5,699 nucleotides of DNA from Dehalococcoidia bacterium (GTDB lineage: Bacteria; Chloroflexota; Dehalococcoidia; Dehalococcoidales; G020351185). Location: contig DAOWJL010000035.1 of assembly GCA_030640385.1 (NCBI GenBank), positions 1-5,699 on the forward strand, written 5' to 3'. Below the pieces are notes generated by a model. The model was given only the letters and a program-made list of their open reading frames with translations, was not told the DNA's origin and did no database searches. The number at the start of each line of letters is the position of its first letter. The first letter of the stretch is position 1. Below are positions 1 to 5,350 of the stretch, piece after piece. Position numbers and translations under genes: made by a program.

Positions 1-69
1 ATAGGTCCGGGTACCGAGCATCTCGGCGGCGACACTTATTACATAACGCGGTTTTGTATCCTTTTCCAT
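1..69 (-). CDS. hspR: HspR-like MerR-family heat-shock repressor, N-terminal fragment
   Basis: Only the first 23 codons are present; the gene continues past the left edge. The visible peptide starts MEKDTKPRYVISVAAEMLG and ends at TRTY. The RYVISVAAEMLG segment matches the start of the MerR-type winged helix-turn-helix in HspR proteins, where a 'YVISVAAEL(T)G' stretch opens the DNA-binding domain. HspR is known in actinobacteria as a repressor of dnaK and clpB operons that uses DnaK as co-repressor. The start is supported by an AGGAG Shine-Dalgarno sequence (plus-strand 76-80) six bases upstream of the ATG. The gene lies 23 bases after the dnaJ stop on the same strand, so co-transcription is likely. 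The dnaJ-hspR order supports the call, because so short a fragment could otherwise be any MerR-family regulator. A clpB or other chaperone gene may lie beyond the edge, but this is not visible. Confidence 0.75.
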   Translation of the reverse strand, partial: MEKDTKPRYVISVAAEMLGTRTY

Positions 70-92
70 AAGTAACTCCTTACCTATATCCT

Positions 93-1091
93 TCAGCTGG
101 TTCTAATCTGGTTGAGTTTCTGGAACAGTTCCTTCTCCTCTGGTGATAGGTTAGTCGGTAGCAATACATTTATCCTGACTTTCAGGCCTCCCCGTGAGCT
201 TTTACCCAGGTGGGGCATACCCTGTCCCGCCAGGCGAAAGATGCGGCCATTCTGTGTTTCCGGCGGAATTTTAAGTTCCAGTTTCCCCTTGAGAGTGGCT
301 ACTTTAACCTCGCCACCCAGCACGGCTGTCGTTAGCGGGACGTCTACATTGACATACAGGTCGTCACCACGGCGCTCAAATAGCGGGTGTGGTTTAACAG
401 TTATTGCCAGGTAAAGATCGCCCTTGGCGCCACCATAGCCTTCCCCCCCCTTGCCGGCAATCCGTACCCTGGAACCGGTTTTGACGCCGGCTGGTATCTT
501 GACCTCCAGCCGCTTCATACGGCTGACTGAACCCCGCCCCTGGCAGACCGAGCAGAGCGCATTCTGTATCCGCCCACTGCCGTGGCAGGTGGCACAGGCT
601 TCTTCATCTTGTAGGCTAAGCAGACGGCTGGTGCCTGAAAAAGCCTCTTCCAGTGTTACCTCAAGCGGGTGCTCTATATCCCGTCCCCGCCTGGGTTGGG
701 GGCGGCGTGTGTAGGTGCCGGCTCGGCTGCCACGCAACAGTTCATCAAGAAGGCTATCAAAACCCTCCCCACCAAATCTATAGGTTTTAGCACCGCCGAA
801 AAGGTCGCCGAAATCAAAATTCTGGAAAGGTACCCCCCGTCCTCCAGCACCGGCAAACTGGTCGGCGTACTGCCATTTATCACCAAACTGGTCGTACTTC
901 ATTCTTTTTTCCTTGTCGGAGAGAACCTCATAGGCTTCGCTTATCTGTTTGAACCTTTCTTCAGCGGTTTTATCACCCGGATTGACATCAGGGTGATGCT
1001 TGCGCGCCAGCCGGCGAAATGCTTGTTTTATTTCCCTTTCGCTGGCGTTGCGGTTCAAGCCTAATATGCTATAGTAGTCTTTACCAGCCAT
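93..1091 (-). CDS. dnaJ: DnaJ-type co-chaperone with a reduced (two-motif) zinc domain
   Basis: This is a cytoplasmic Hsp40 of 332 residues that should stimulate the ATPase of DnaK and deliver substrates to it. The J domain spans about residues 4-70, with HPD at 33-35. A Gly/Phe-rich linker follows (about 70-125), then a type-I-like substrate-binding region starting near residue 138 and a C-terminal domain ending at NQIRTS. Only two CXXCXGXG motifs are present: CATCHGSG at 166-173 and CSVCQGRG at 180-187. Canonical DnaJ has four and is usually about 370-380 residues long, so the central zinc-II pair is missing and the protein is intermediate between DnaJ and CbpA. The start at 1091 is chosen because GGAGAG lies four bases upstream. 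The longer open frame from 1148 begins exactly at the -35 box and cannot lie on this transcript. It is first in an operon with hspR. An 8-C run at 443-450 does not break the frame. Confidence 0.93.
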   Translation of the reverse strand: MAGKDYYSILGLNRNASEREIKQAFRRLARKHHPDVNPGDKTAEERFKQISEAYEVLSDKEKRMKYDQFGDKWQYADQFAGAGGRGVPFQNFDFGDLFGGAKTYRFGGEGFDSLLDELLRGSRAGTYTRRPQPRRGRDIEHPLEVTLEEAFSGTSRLLSLQDEEACATCHGSGRIQNALCSVCQGRGSVSRMKRLEVKIPAGVKTGSRVRIAGKGGEGYGGAKGDLYLAITVKPHPLFERRGDDLYVNVDVPLTTAVLGGEVKVATLKGKLELKIPPETQNGRIFRLAGQGMPHLGKSSRGGLKVRINVLLPTNLSPEEKELFQKLNQIRTS

Positions 1092-1118
1092 TTTTCTCTC
1101 CATCCAGTTCCGAAATTT

Positions 1119-1148
1119 ATTATAATAGATGCTTAGCTTACTTGTCAA
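1119..1148 (-). promoter_or_regulatory. Sigma-70-type promoter of dnaJ-hspR
   Basis: On the minus strand, TTGACA (plus 1143-1148) is followed by an 18-base spacer and TATAAT (plus 1119-1124). Both hexamers match the consensus. Transcription would start near 1112 and give a leader of about 20 bases before the ATG at 1091. The spacer holds a tandem TAAGC-TAAGC. No canonical HspR (HAIR) or HrcA (CIRCE) operator was seen by eye around it. Confidence 0.85.
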
Positions 1149-1229
1149 ATAATAATTAAATAAGATGATAAAGAATTATTAATAGACTCATGGTAATTAA
1201 AAAGGTTTTCAGCCAAAAAACAAAAACTC

Positions 1230-1259
1230 TTGACAAATAGATATTTGCCTGTTTATAAT
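1230..1259 (+). promoter_or_regulatory. Sigma-70-type promoter of pyrG-tal(-rho)
   Basis: TTGACA at 1230-1235, an 18-base spacer and TATAAT at 1254-1259 match the consensus perfectly. A-rich tracts lie directly upstream (about 1198-1227) and could act as an UP element. The start would be near 1266, leaving a leader of about 100 bases before pyrG. The promoter is divergent from the dnaJ promoter, with roughly 80 bases of AT-rich DNA between the two -35 boxes and no gene in it. Confidence 0.87.
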
Positions 1260-1275
1260 AAAAGAAACCTGTTTG

Positions 1276-1335
1276 AATCCCCTCTTCAGAATTGTTTCAA
1301 ATTTTATGCTTGGCTGTTTCCAGTTGGGATTTTTT
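1276..1335 (+). promoter_or_regulatory. Possible attenuator-like structure in the pyrG leader
   Basis: AATCCC at 1276-1281 can pair with GGGATT at 1326-1331, and the second arm runs straight into a six-T tract (1330-1335). A stem closing on a T-run in a pyrimidine-gene leader recalls the attenuators of Firmicute pyrG. However, the loop is about 44 bases, the interior pairs only weakly, and the stem is just six pairs. The region near the likely start shows no G-run or initiation pattern of the kind used in reiterative transcription. This is inference from sequence shape only. Confidence 0.2.
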
Positions 1336-1368
1336 AGAGTTCTCCGGGTTTAAAGTTAAGTTTACCTA

Positions 1369-3003
1369 ATGTCAAAGTACATCTTTGTTACCGGTGGCGT
1401 TGTTAGTTCGGTTGGTAAGGGTATCACTGTTGCCTCTATAGGCAACATCCTTAAAAGCCGCAAGATAAGCGTCTCGGTTCAGAAGCTGGACCCCTACCTC
1501 AATGTCGACCCGGGAACGATGTCTCCCTATCAGCACGGTGAGGTGTTTGTTACCAGAGATGGCGCCGAAACCGACCTCGACTTGGGCAATTATGAGCGCT
1601 TTATTGATGTTGAGCTTACCGCCGATTCCAATGTTACCTCGGGCCAGATTTACAGTGCCGTTATTGCCAAGGAAAGGCGGGGGGACTTCCTGGGGGGCAC
1701 CATCCAGGTGGTTCCACATGTGACCACCGAGATTAAAAAACGTTTCCGGCGATTGGCGGATAAGTCAAAGGCTGATGTGGTTATTATAGAAGTGGGTGGT
1801 ACGGTAGGCGATATTGAGGGACAGCCGTTCCTGGAGGCTATCCGGCAGATGAGAAACGACGTTGGCCGTGATAACGTGCTTTTTATCCATGTCACCCTTC
1901 TTCCCTATATAAGTACTACCAAGGAGCTGAAGACAAAGCCCACCCAGCACAGTGTTAATGAGTTGAGGCGCATCGGTATCCAGCCGGATATCATCATCTG
2001 CCGCAGCGACTATCCCATCTCGGACGGGATAAAGGATAAGATATCCCTCTTCTGTGATGTTGAGCGGGAGGCTGTCATTCCACTGCCCACAGTGTCTACA
2101 ATATATGAGGTACCACTGATACTGGAAGAAGAAGGTATAGGAAAACTGGTGGTCAAAAAGCTGGGCCTTAAAAAGCGAAGGACAGACCTCGGTAAATGGC
2201 GGAAAATGGTCAGTTGCCTCAAGGAGCCCTATGAGACGGTCAACATTGCCCTGGTAGGTAAATATGTAGAATTAGAGGATGCCTATTACTCGGTACGGGA
2301 GGCACTGTGCCACGCCGGACTATATCATAATAGGAATATCAATCTACAGTGGGTACACTCAGAGGAACTGGAAAAGGATGGCGGCGAGGCTCTACTGCGG
2401 CAGGCTCAGGGTATCATAGTCCCCGGCGGCTTCGGCATCAGGGGAATTGAGGGCATGATAAAAGCGGCTACCTATGCCCGTGAAAATGAGATTCCCTATC
2501 TGGGGCTTTGCCTGGGAATGCATGTTATGGTTATTGAGTTTGCCCGTCATGTACTGGGCTCGGATAAGCCTAATTCCACCGTGTTTGATGAATCCACTCC
2601 CCATCCGGTTATAGCTCTCCTTCCGGACCAGAGGGCGATAAAAAACAAGGGCGGCACCATGCGTCTGGGAATATATCCATGTCGGTTGGTTGCCGGCAGC
2701 CGTGCGGCTGCTGCCTATGGCCAGGAACTGGTTCAGGAGCGGCACCGGCACCGCTATGAGTTTAATAATGAGTATCGTGATATACTGGCGGCGGCGGGAA
2801 TGGTTTATAGCGGGCTATCCCCCGATGAAAGCCTGGTGGAAGTCTGTGAGCTGATAGACCACCCGTGGATGGTCAGCTGCCAGTTCCACCCGGAGTTTGG
2901 TTCTCGCCCCGGTCGTCCGCACCCCCTGTTTCTTGATTTTGTCGGTGCTGCCAGGGATATACTGCGTGAAGGGGCTCAGCCATCATTACCCCTTAATCCT
3001 TAA
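1369..3003 (+). CDS. pyrG: CTP synthase (UTP:glutamine amidotransferase)
   Basis: This 544-residue cytoplasmic enzyme converts UTP to CTP using ATP and glutamine-derived ammonia; the length is normal for the family. The N-terminal synthetase domain has the P-loop-like GGVVSSVGKG (9-18), Mg-binding Asp71 in the DLDLG stretch, Glu141 in EVGGTVGDIE (141-150), and the UTP-binding KTKPTQHSV (188-196). The class I glutamine amidotransferase domain starts near 291. It has the oxyanion-loop PGGFG (352-356), nucleophile Cys381 in GLCLGMH, and catalytic His507 and Glu509 in QFHPEF; Arg462 of RHRYEF is also kept. Two usual glutamine-contacting residues differ: His385 where Gln is expected (CLGMQ) and Val405 where Glu is expected (NSTEF). 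The ATG gives the canonical MSKYIFVTGG start, but its Shine-Dalgarno sequence is weak. It leads an operon with tal. Confidence 0.98.
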   Translation: MSKYIFVTGGVVSSVGKGITVASIGNILKSRKISVSVQKLDPYLNVDPGTMSPYQHGEVFVTRDGAETDLDLGNYERFIDVELTADSNVTSGQIYSAVIAKERRGDFLGGTIQVVPHVTTEIKKRFRRLADKSKADVVIIEVGGTVGDIEGQPFLEAIRQMRNDVGRDNVLFIHVTLLPYISTTKELKTKPTQHSVNELRRIGIQPDIIICRSDYPISDGIKDKISLFCDVEREAVIPLPTVSTIYEVPLILEEEGIGKLVVKKLGLKKRRTDLGKWRKMVSCLKEPYETVNIALVGKYVELEDAYYSVREALCHAGLYHNRNINLQWVHSEELEKDGGEALLRQAQGIIVPGGFGIRGIEGMIKAATYARENEIPYLGLCLGMHVMVIEFARHVLGSDKPNSTVFDESTPHPVIALLPDQRAIKNKGGTMRLGIYPCRLVAGSRAAAAYGQELVQERHRHRYEFNNEYRDILAAAGMVYSGLSPDESLVEVCELIDHPWMVSCQFHPEFGSRPGRPHPLFLDFVGAARDILREGAQPSLPLNP

Positions 3004-3018
3004 TTCAGGAGGCCTTAG

Positions 3019-3675
3019 ATGCGTATCTTTTTAGACACAGCCAATATTGACCAGATTAAACAGGGTGTAAAGCTTGGCGTGGTCAGTGGTGTTACCACCA
3101 ACCCGACGCTGGTATCTAAAGAGGGGCATAAAGATTATAAAGCGGTGGTGAAGGAAATCTGCTCTATTGTTCCCGGTCCTGTTTCAGCCGAGGTGGTGGT
3201 GGAGGGGACGCAAGCCATGCTTGAGCAGGCGCGGCAGATTGCCACCTGGGCATCCAATGTGGTTATAAAAATTCCATCTACTGTCGATGGATTAGAGGTA
3301 ACATCGCAATTAGCCAGGGAGAATATAAAGGTAAATATGACCCTGTGCTTCTCATTGAATCAGGCTCTCCTCGGGGCATTGGCCGGTGCTACCTATATCA
3401 GTCCCTTTGTCGGCCGGCTGGATGATGTCGGTCATGATGGAATGGAATTAGTTAAAGATATCGTAGATGTCTTCAAGAAATACGATAACTTGACAACCGA
3501 GGTGCTGGCTGCTAGTATTCGTCATCCCCTGCATTGCGTGTCGGCAGCCAAGGCCGGGGCTCATATTGCCACCGTTCCCTACAAAGTACTATTGCAGATG
3601 ATGAAACACCCGCTTACCGATATCGGCGTTGAGCGTTTCCTTGCCGACTGGAAAAGCGTCTCGGGCGACAAATAA
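3019..3675 (+). CDS. tal: Small transaldolase (TalC/FSA-like family)
   Basis: This 218-residue single-domain (beta/alpha)8 aldolase transfers a dihydroxyacetone unit in the non-oxidative pentose phosphate pathway. The length and motifs fit the short TalC/MipB/FSA subfamily. Visible motifs are FLDTANI with Asp6, GVTTNPTLVSKEG at 24-36, the Schiff-base Lys84 in VVIKIP, and the phosphate/active-site segment SPFVGRLDD at 128-136. Glu58 and Phe130 sit where E. coli fructose-6-phosphate aldolase has Gln59 and Tyr131, which favours a true transaldolase over an FSA. The start is fixed by AGGAGG at 3007-3012, six bases before the ATG. It lies 15 bases after pyrG, so the two are almost certainly co-transcribed. 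It could be named talC or fsa in other annotations. Confidence 0.95.
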   Translation: MRIFLDTANIDQIKQGVKLGVVSGVTTNPTLVSKEGHKDYKAVVKEICSIVPGPVSAEVVVEGTQAMLEQARQIATWASNVVIKIPSTVDGLEVTSQLARENIKVNMTLCFSLNQALLGALAGATYISPFVGRLDDVGHDGMELVKDIVDVFKKYDNLTTEVLAASIRHPLHCVSAAKAGAHIATVPYKVLLQMMKHPLTDIGVERFLADWKSVSGDK

Positions 3676-3700
3676 ACAGGTAAATAAGCTATAAATATGC

Positions 3701-3730
3701 CTCATATTAATATAACTCATATTAATATAA
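3701..3730 (+). repeat. Perfect 15-base tandem repeat in the tal-rho spacer
   Basis: The unit CTCATATTAATATAA occurs twice back to back (3701-3715 and 3716-3730) without mismatch. Each unit contains the 10-base palindrome ATATTAATAT. The second copy runs into TATAAT at 3726-3731, which resembles a -10 box, but no reasonable -35 box is seen at the right distance. It sits in the 106-base spacer between tal and rho, and no terminator hairpin is visible there. Confidence 0.9.
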
Positions 3731-3781
3731 TTAATCCATTCTCCGGCGGAGGACAAGGGTGGCAAAGAGGAAGGTAAATAC

Positions 3782-5044
3782 ATGGATATCAGCCAATTAG
3801 AGAGTAAAAGCAGGGAAGAACTGCTTGGGCTGGCTAAAGAAAATGGGCTGGCAAACTATACAGGCCTTAAGAAGCAGGAGCTCATTATGCGCCTGCTGCG
3901 GGCGAATGCCGAGCAGCAGGGCCATGTCTTCTGTAGCGGTATTCTGGACGTAATGACTGATGGTTATGGCTTCCTCCGGCAGGATACTCTTCTACCCAGC
4001 TCCCTGGATGTTTATGTCTCCCAGTCCCAGATACGGCGCTTCGGTCTGCGTACCGGTGATATGGTCGTCGGGCAGGGAAGACCGGCTAAGGCAGGTGAAA
4101 AATACTATGGTCTGCTGCGTGTCGAGGCGATTAATGGTATGAACCCAGAGCTGGCAAGAAGCCGCCCCCATTTTGGCTCGCTCACTCCCACCTTCCCGGA
4201 TAAATTAATAAACCTGGAAACCACACCCGAAAACCTGTCCACCCGGCTTATCAACCTGATTGCCCCTATCGGCAGGGGGCAGCGCGGGTTAATCGTTTCC
4301 CCGCCCAAGGCGGGCAAGACGCTACTGTTAAAAATGATAGCTAATGCAGCTAATACTAATTATAGTGATATTCACCTGATGGTATGCCTTATCGGCGAGC
4401 GCCCGGAGGAAGTTACCGATATGAAGCGCTCGGTTAAGGGCCAGGTAATAAGCGCTACCTTTGATGAACCGGTGGAGAATCATACCCGTGTTGCTGAGTT
4501 AGCGCTGGATAGAGCCAAGCGATTGGTAGAAAGCGGTGTTGATGTGCTCATTCTCCTTGATGGCATTACCCGGCTTACCCGTGCCTATAATCTGGCTATG
4601 CCTTCCAGCGGACGCACCCTATCCGGTGGTATTGACCCCGGTGCTTTGCATCCGGCAAAGCGCTTCTTTGGTGCCGCCCGTAATATAGACGAAGGCGGCA
4701 GCCTGACAATTATCGCCACCTGCCTTATTGACACCGGCAGCCGTATGGATGAGCTTATCTATGAGGAGTTCAAGGGTACGGGCAATATGGAACTCCACCT
4801 TGATAGGCGGTTGGCTGAACGCAGCACATTCCCGGCAATAGACATACAGCGTAGCGGAACCAGACGGGAGGAGCTGCTTCTGGACGAAAACACAATTAAA
4901 CAGATTCGTCTGCTGAGGCGTATGATGGCTATGATTTCTGCAAACTCGGTGAACTCTGTCGAAACCACAGAGAGAATTCTGGAACGCTTGCGTAAGACGA
5001 AGACAAATGCCGAGTTTCTGGCCGGTCTGGGCAAGGAAAAATAG
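3782..5044 (+). CDS. rho: Transcription termination factor Rho
   Basis: This hexameric RNA-dependent ATPase and RNA translocase ends transcription. It has 420 residues, close to the E. coli length (419), and no large inserted region. The N-terminal helical Rho_N segment covers about 1-45. The cold-shock-like RNA-binding domain covers about 48-120, with DGYGFLR at 60-66 and DVYVS at 76-80. The ATPase core shows GRGQRGLIVSPPKAGKT with Walker A at 173-180, Walker B VLILLD at 255-260, the R-loop area GRTLSGGID at 277-285, and the arginine-finger segment RSGTRREE at 357-364. A GAGG-AAGG purine stretch (3767-3774) precedes the ATG by 7 bases from its last G. It follows tal by 106 bases and is probably in the same transcript, though a separate promoter in the spacer cannot be excluded. 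No intrinsic terminator is visible after its stop. Confidence 0.97.
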   Translation: MDISQLESKSREELLGLAKENGLANYTGLKKQELIMRLLRANAEQQGHVFCSGILDVMTDGYGFLRQDTLLPSSLDVYVSQSQIRRFGLRTGDMVVGQGRPAKAGEKYYGLLRVEAINGMNPELARSRPHFGSLTPTFPDKLINLETTPENLSTRLINLIAPIGRGQRGLIVSPPKAGKTLLLKMIANAANTNYSDIHLMVCLIGERPEEVTDMKRSVKGQVISATFDEPVENHTRVAELALDRAKRLVESGVDVLILLDGITRLTRAYNLAMPSSGRTLSGGIDPGALHPAKRFFGAARNIDEGGSLTIIATCLIDTGSRMDELIYEEFKGTGNMELHLDRRLAERSTFPAIDIQRSGTRREELLLDENTIKQIRLLRRMMAMISANSVNSVETTERILERLRKTKTNAEFLAGLGKEK

Positions 5045-5075
5045 AAAAGGCAATCCCTTCCAGTCCCCCGGGGTA

Positions 5076-5104
5076 TTGACAAATGAAACTTTCTCCCTTA
5101 TAGT
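5076..5104 (+). promoter_or_regulatory. Promoter P1 upstream of the leader
   Basis: TTGACA at 5076-5081 is followed by a 17-base spacer and TATAGT at 5099-5104, which is one mismatch from consensus. Transcription would start near 5111, just before the first copy of the direct repeat. It lies only 31 bases after the rho stop codon and would begin a leader of about 260 bases for the secreted protein. Confidence 0.75.
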
Positions 5105-5111
5105 GGTAGAA

Positions 5112-5160
5112 ATGTGATAAAGATACCCCACATTGTGATATGGATGTGATATAGATACCC
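5112..5160 (+). repeat. 17-base direct repeat pair between two promoters
   Basis: ATGTGATAAAGATACCC (5112-5128) recurs as ATGTGATATAGATACCC (5144-5160) with one mismatch. The copies are 32 bases apart, about three helical turns. The core GTGATA also appears once more between them at 5135-5140. The second copy ends three bases before the -35 box of P2. Placement and spacing suggest paired sites on one DNA face for a regulator, but none is identified. Confidence 0.8.
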
Positions 5161-5181
5161 TCCTTGACAGGGTGTGGTATC
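5154..5181 (+). promoter_or_regulatory. Candidate operator: nested inverted repeats over the P2 -35 box
   Basis: GATACC (5154-5159) pairs with GGTATC (5176-5181). Inside it, ACCCT (5157-5161) mirrors AGGGT (5169-5173) across seven bases that include most of TTGACA. A protein bound here would cover the -35 box of P2. The left arms overlap the second direct-repeat copy. The symmetry is visible; the operator role is inference. Confidence 0.45.
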
Positions 5182-5193
5182 ATATACTATCAT
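5164..5193 (+). promoter_or_regulatory. Promoter P2 upstream of the short open frames
   Basis: TTGACA at 5164-5169 is followed by an 18-base spacer and TATCAT at 5188-5193. The -10 region lies in a 10-base direct repeat (TATCATATA at 5178-5186 and again at 5188-5196), so the exact -10 hexamer is uncertain. The start would be near 5200, about 11 bases before the AGGAGG at 5211-5216. The -35 match is perfect and the -10 match is moderate. Confidence 0.6.
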
Positions 5194-5223
5194 ATAAATA
5201 AGTATTAGAAAGGAGGTGGTTGT

Positions 5224-5253
5224 ATGGGTATAGCCCGCAAGGGGGATGAGTAA
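5224..5253 (+). CDS. Putative 9-residue leader peptide
   Basis: The frame encodes MGIARKGDE and stops at TAA. It is supported by AAGGAGG ending at 5216, seven bases before the ATG, which is the best Shine-Dalgarno sequence in the window. It also lies just downstream of P2. No family is recognised, and a peptide this short cannot be judged by composition. It might be a regulatory leader peptide or a translated decoy. Alternatively, the AGGAGG may belong to a structured RNA that also includes the CCC-GCAA-GGG hairpin at 5234-5243, which lies inside this frame. No amino-acid run typical of an attenuator is present. Confidence 0.35.
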   Translation: MGIARKGDE

Positions 5254-5296
5254 TAAAGCTCAAAAAACGGAAAACAGATATACATTGTCTCTATAA
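5246..5296 (+). CDS. Second possible short open frame overlapping the first
   Basis: An ATG inside the end of the first short frame (ATGAGTAA, 5246-5253) opens a 16-residue frame, MSNKAQKTENRYTLSL, that stops at 5294-5296. The overlap resembles translational coupling. It has no correctly spaced Shine-Dalgarno sequence of its own: the AAGGGGG tract touches the ATG directly. It may be chance, so confidence is low. Confidence 0.15.
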   Translation: MSNKAQKTENRYTLSL

Positions 5297-5305
5297 AGAA
5301 AGCAG

Positions 5306-5320
5306 ATGACCTAAGGTCAT
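5306..5320. promoter_or_regulatory. 15-base perfect palindrome (operator or short hairpin)
   Basis: ATGACCT-A-AGGTCAT has seven-base arms around a single central A (5313). As DNA it looks like a dimeric repressor or activator site. As RNA it would form a tight five-to-six-pair stem with a three-to-five-base loop. It lies downstream of both promoters and 52 bases before the secreted-protein start codon. The binding partner is unknown. Confidence 0.6.
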
Positions 5321-5322
5321 AT

Positions 5323-5350
5323 GTTTATTTATGGCGATATGCAAATAAAC
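5323..5350 (+). promoter_or_regulatory. Hairpin abutting the Shine-Dalgarno sequence
   Basis: GTTTATTT (5323-5330) pairs perfectly with AAATAAAC (5343-5350) around a 12-base loop, in which GC-GATAT-GC (5334-5342) could add two pairs. The stem ends immediately before AAAGGAG (5351-5357). It is not followed by a T-run, so it is not a classical terminator. It could modulate ribosome access or stabilise the mRNA; this is inference. Confidence 0.55.

Noticed and set aside
443..450. Run of eight C's in dnaJ as a possible frameshift
   Set aside because: The encoded protein reads through it normally (AGKGGEGYGG) and joins conserved sequence on both sides.
669..1064. 131-codon plus-strand open frame inside dnaJ
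   Set aside because: It lies antisense to a clear DnaJ, has no Shine-Dalgarno sequence and no recognisable motif; an antisense shadow.
3731..3781. In-frame open stretch upstream of the rho ATG that could extend Rho (HSPAEDKGGKEEGKY)
   Set aside because: No ATG, GTG or TTG lies between the upstream stop and 3782, and the Rho_N domain is complete from the chosen start.
3759..3800. GTG-started 13-codon frame (VAKRKVNTWISAN) overlapping the rho start, with GGAGG upstream
   Set aside because: It is very short, out of frame and without supporting context; the GGAGG is likely chance in a purine-rich spacer.
5045..5075. Intrinsic terminator after rho (CCCCCGGGG)
   Set aside because: The GC-rich symmetry has no room for a loop and no T-run follows it.
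4619..5131. 170-codon minus-strand open frame across the rho 3' end and the P1 region
   Set aside because: Most of it is antisense to conserved Rho sequence, including the R-loop and arginine-finger region; the product resembles no family.
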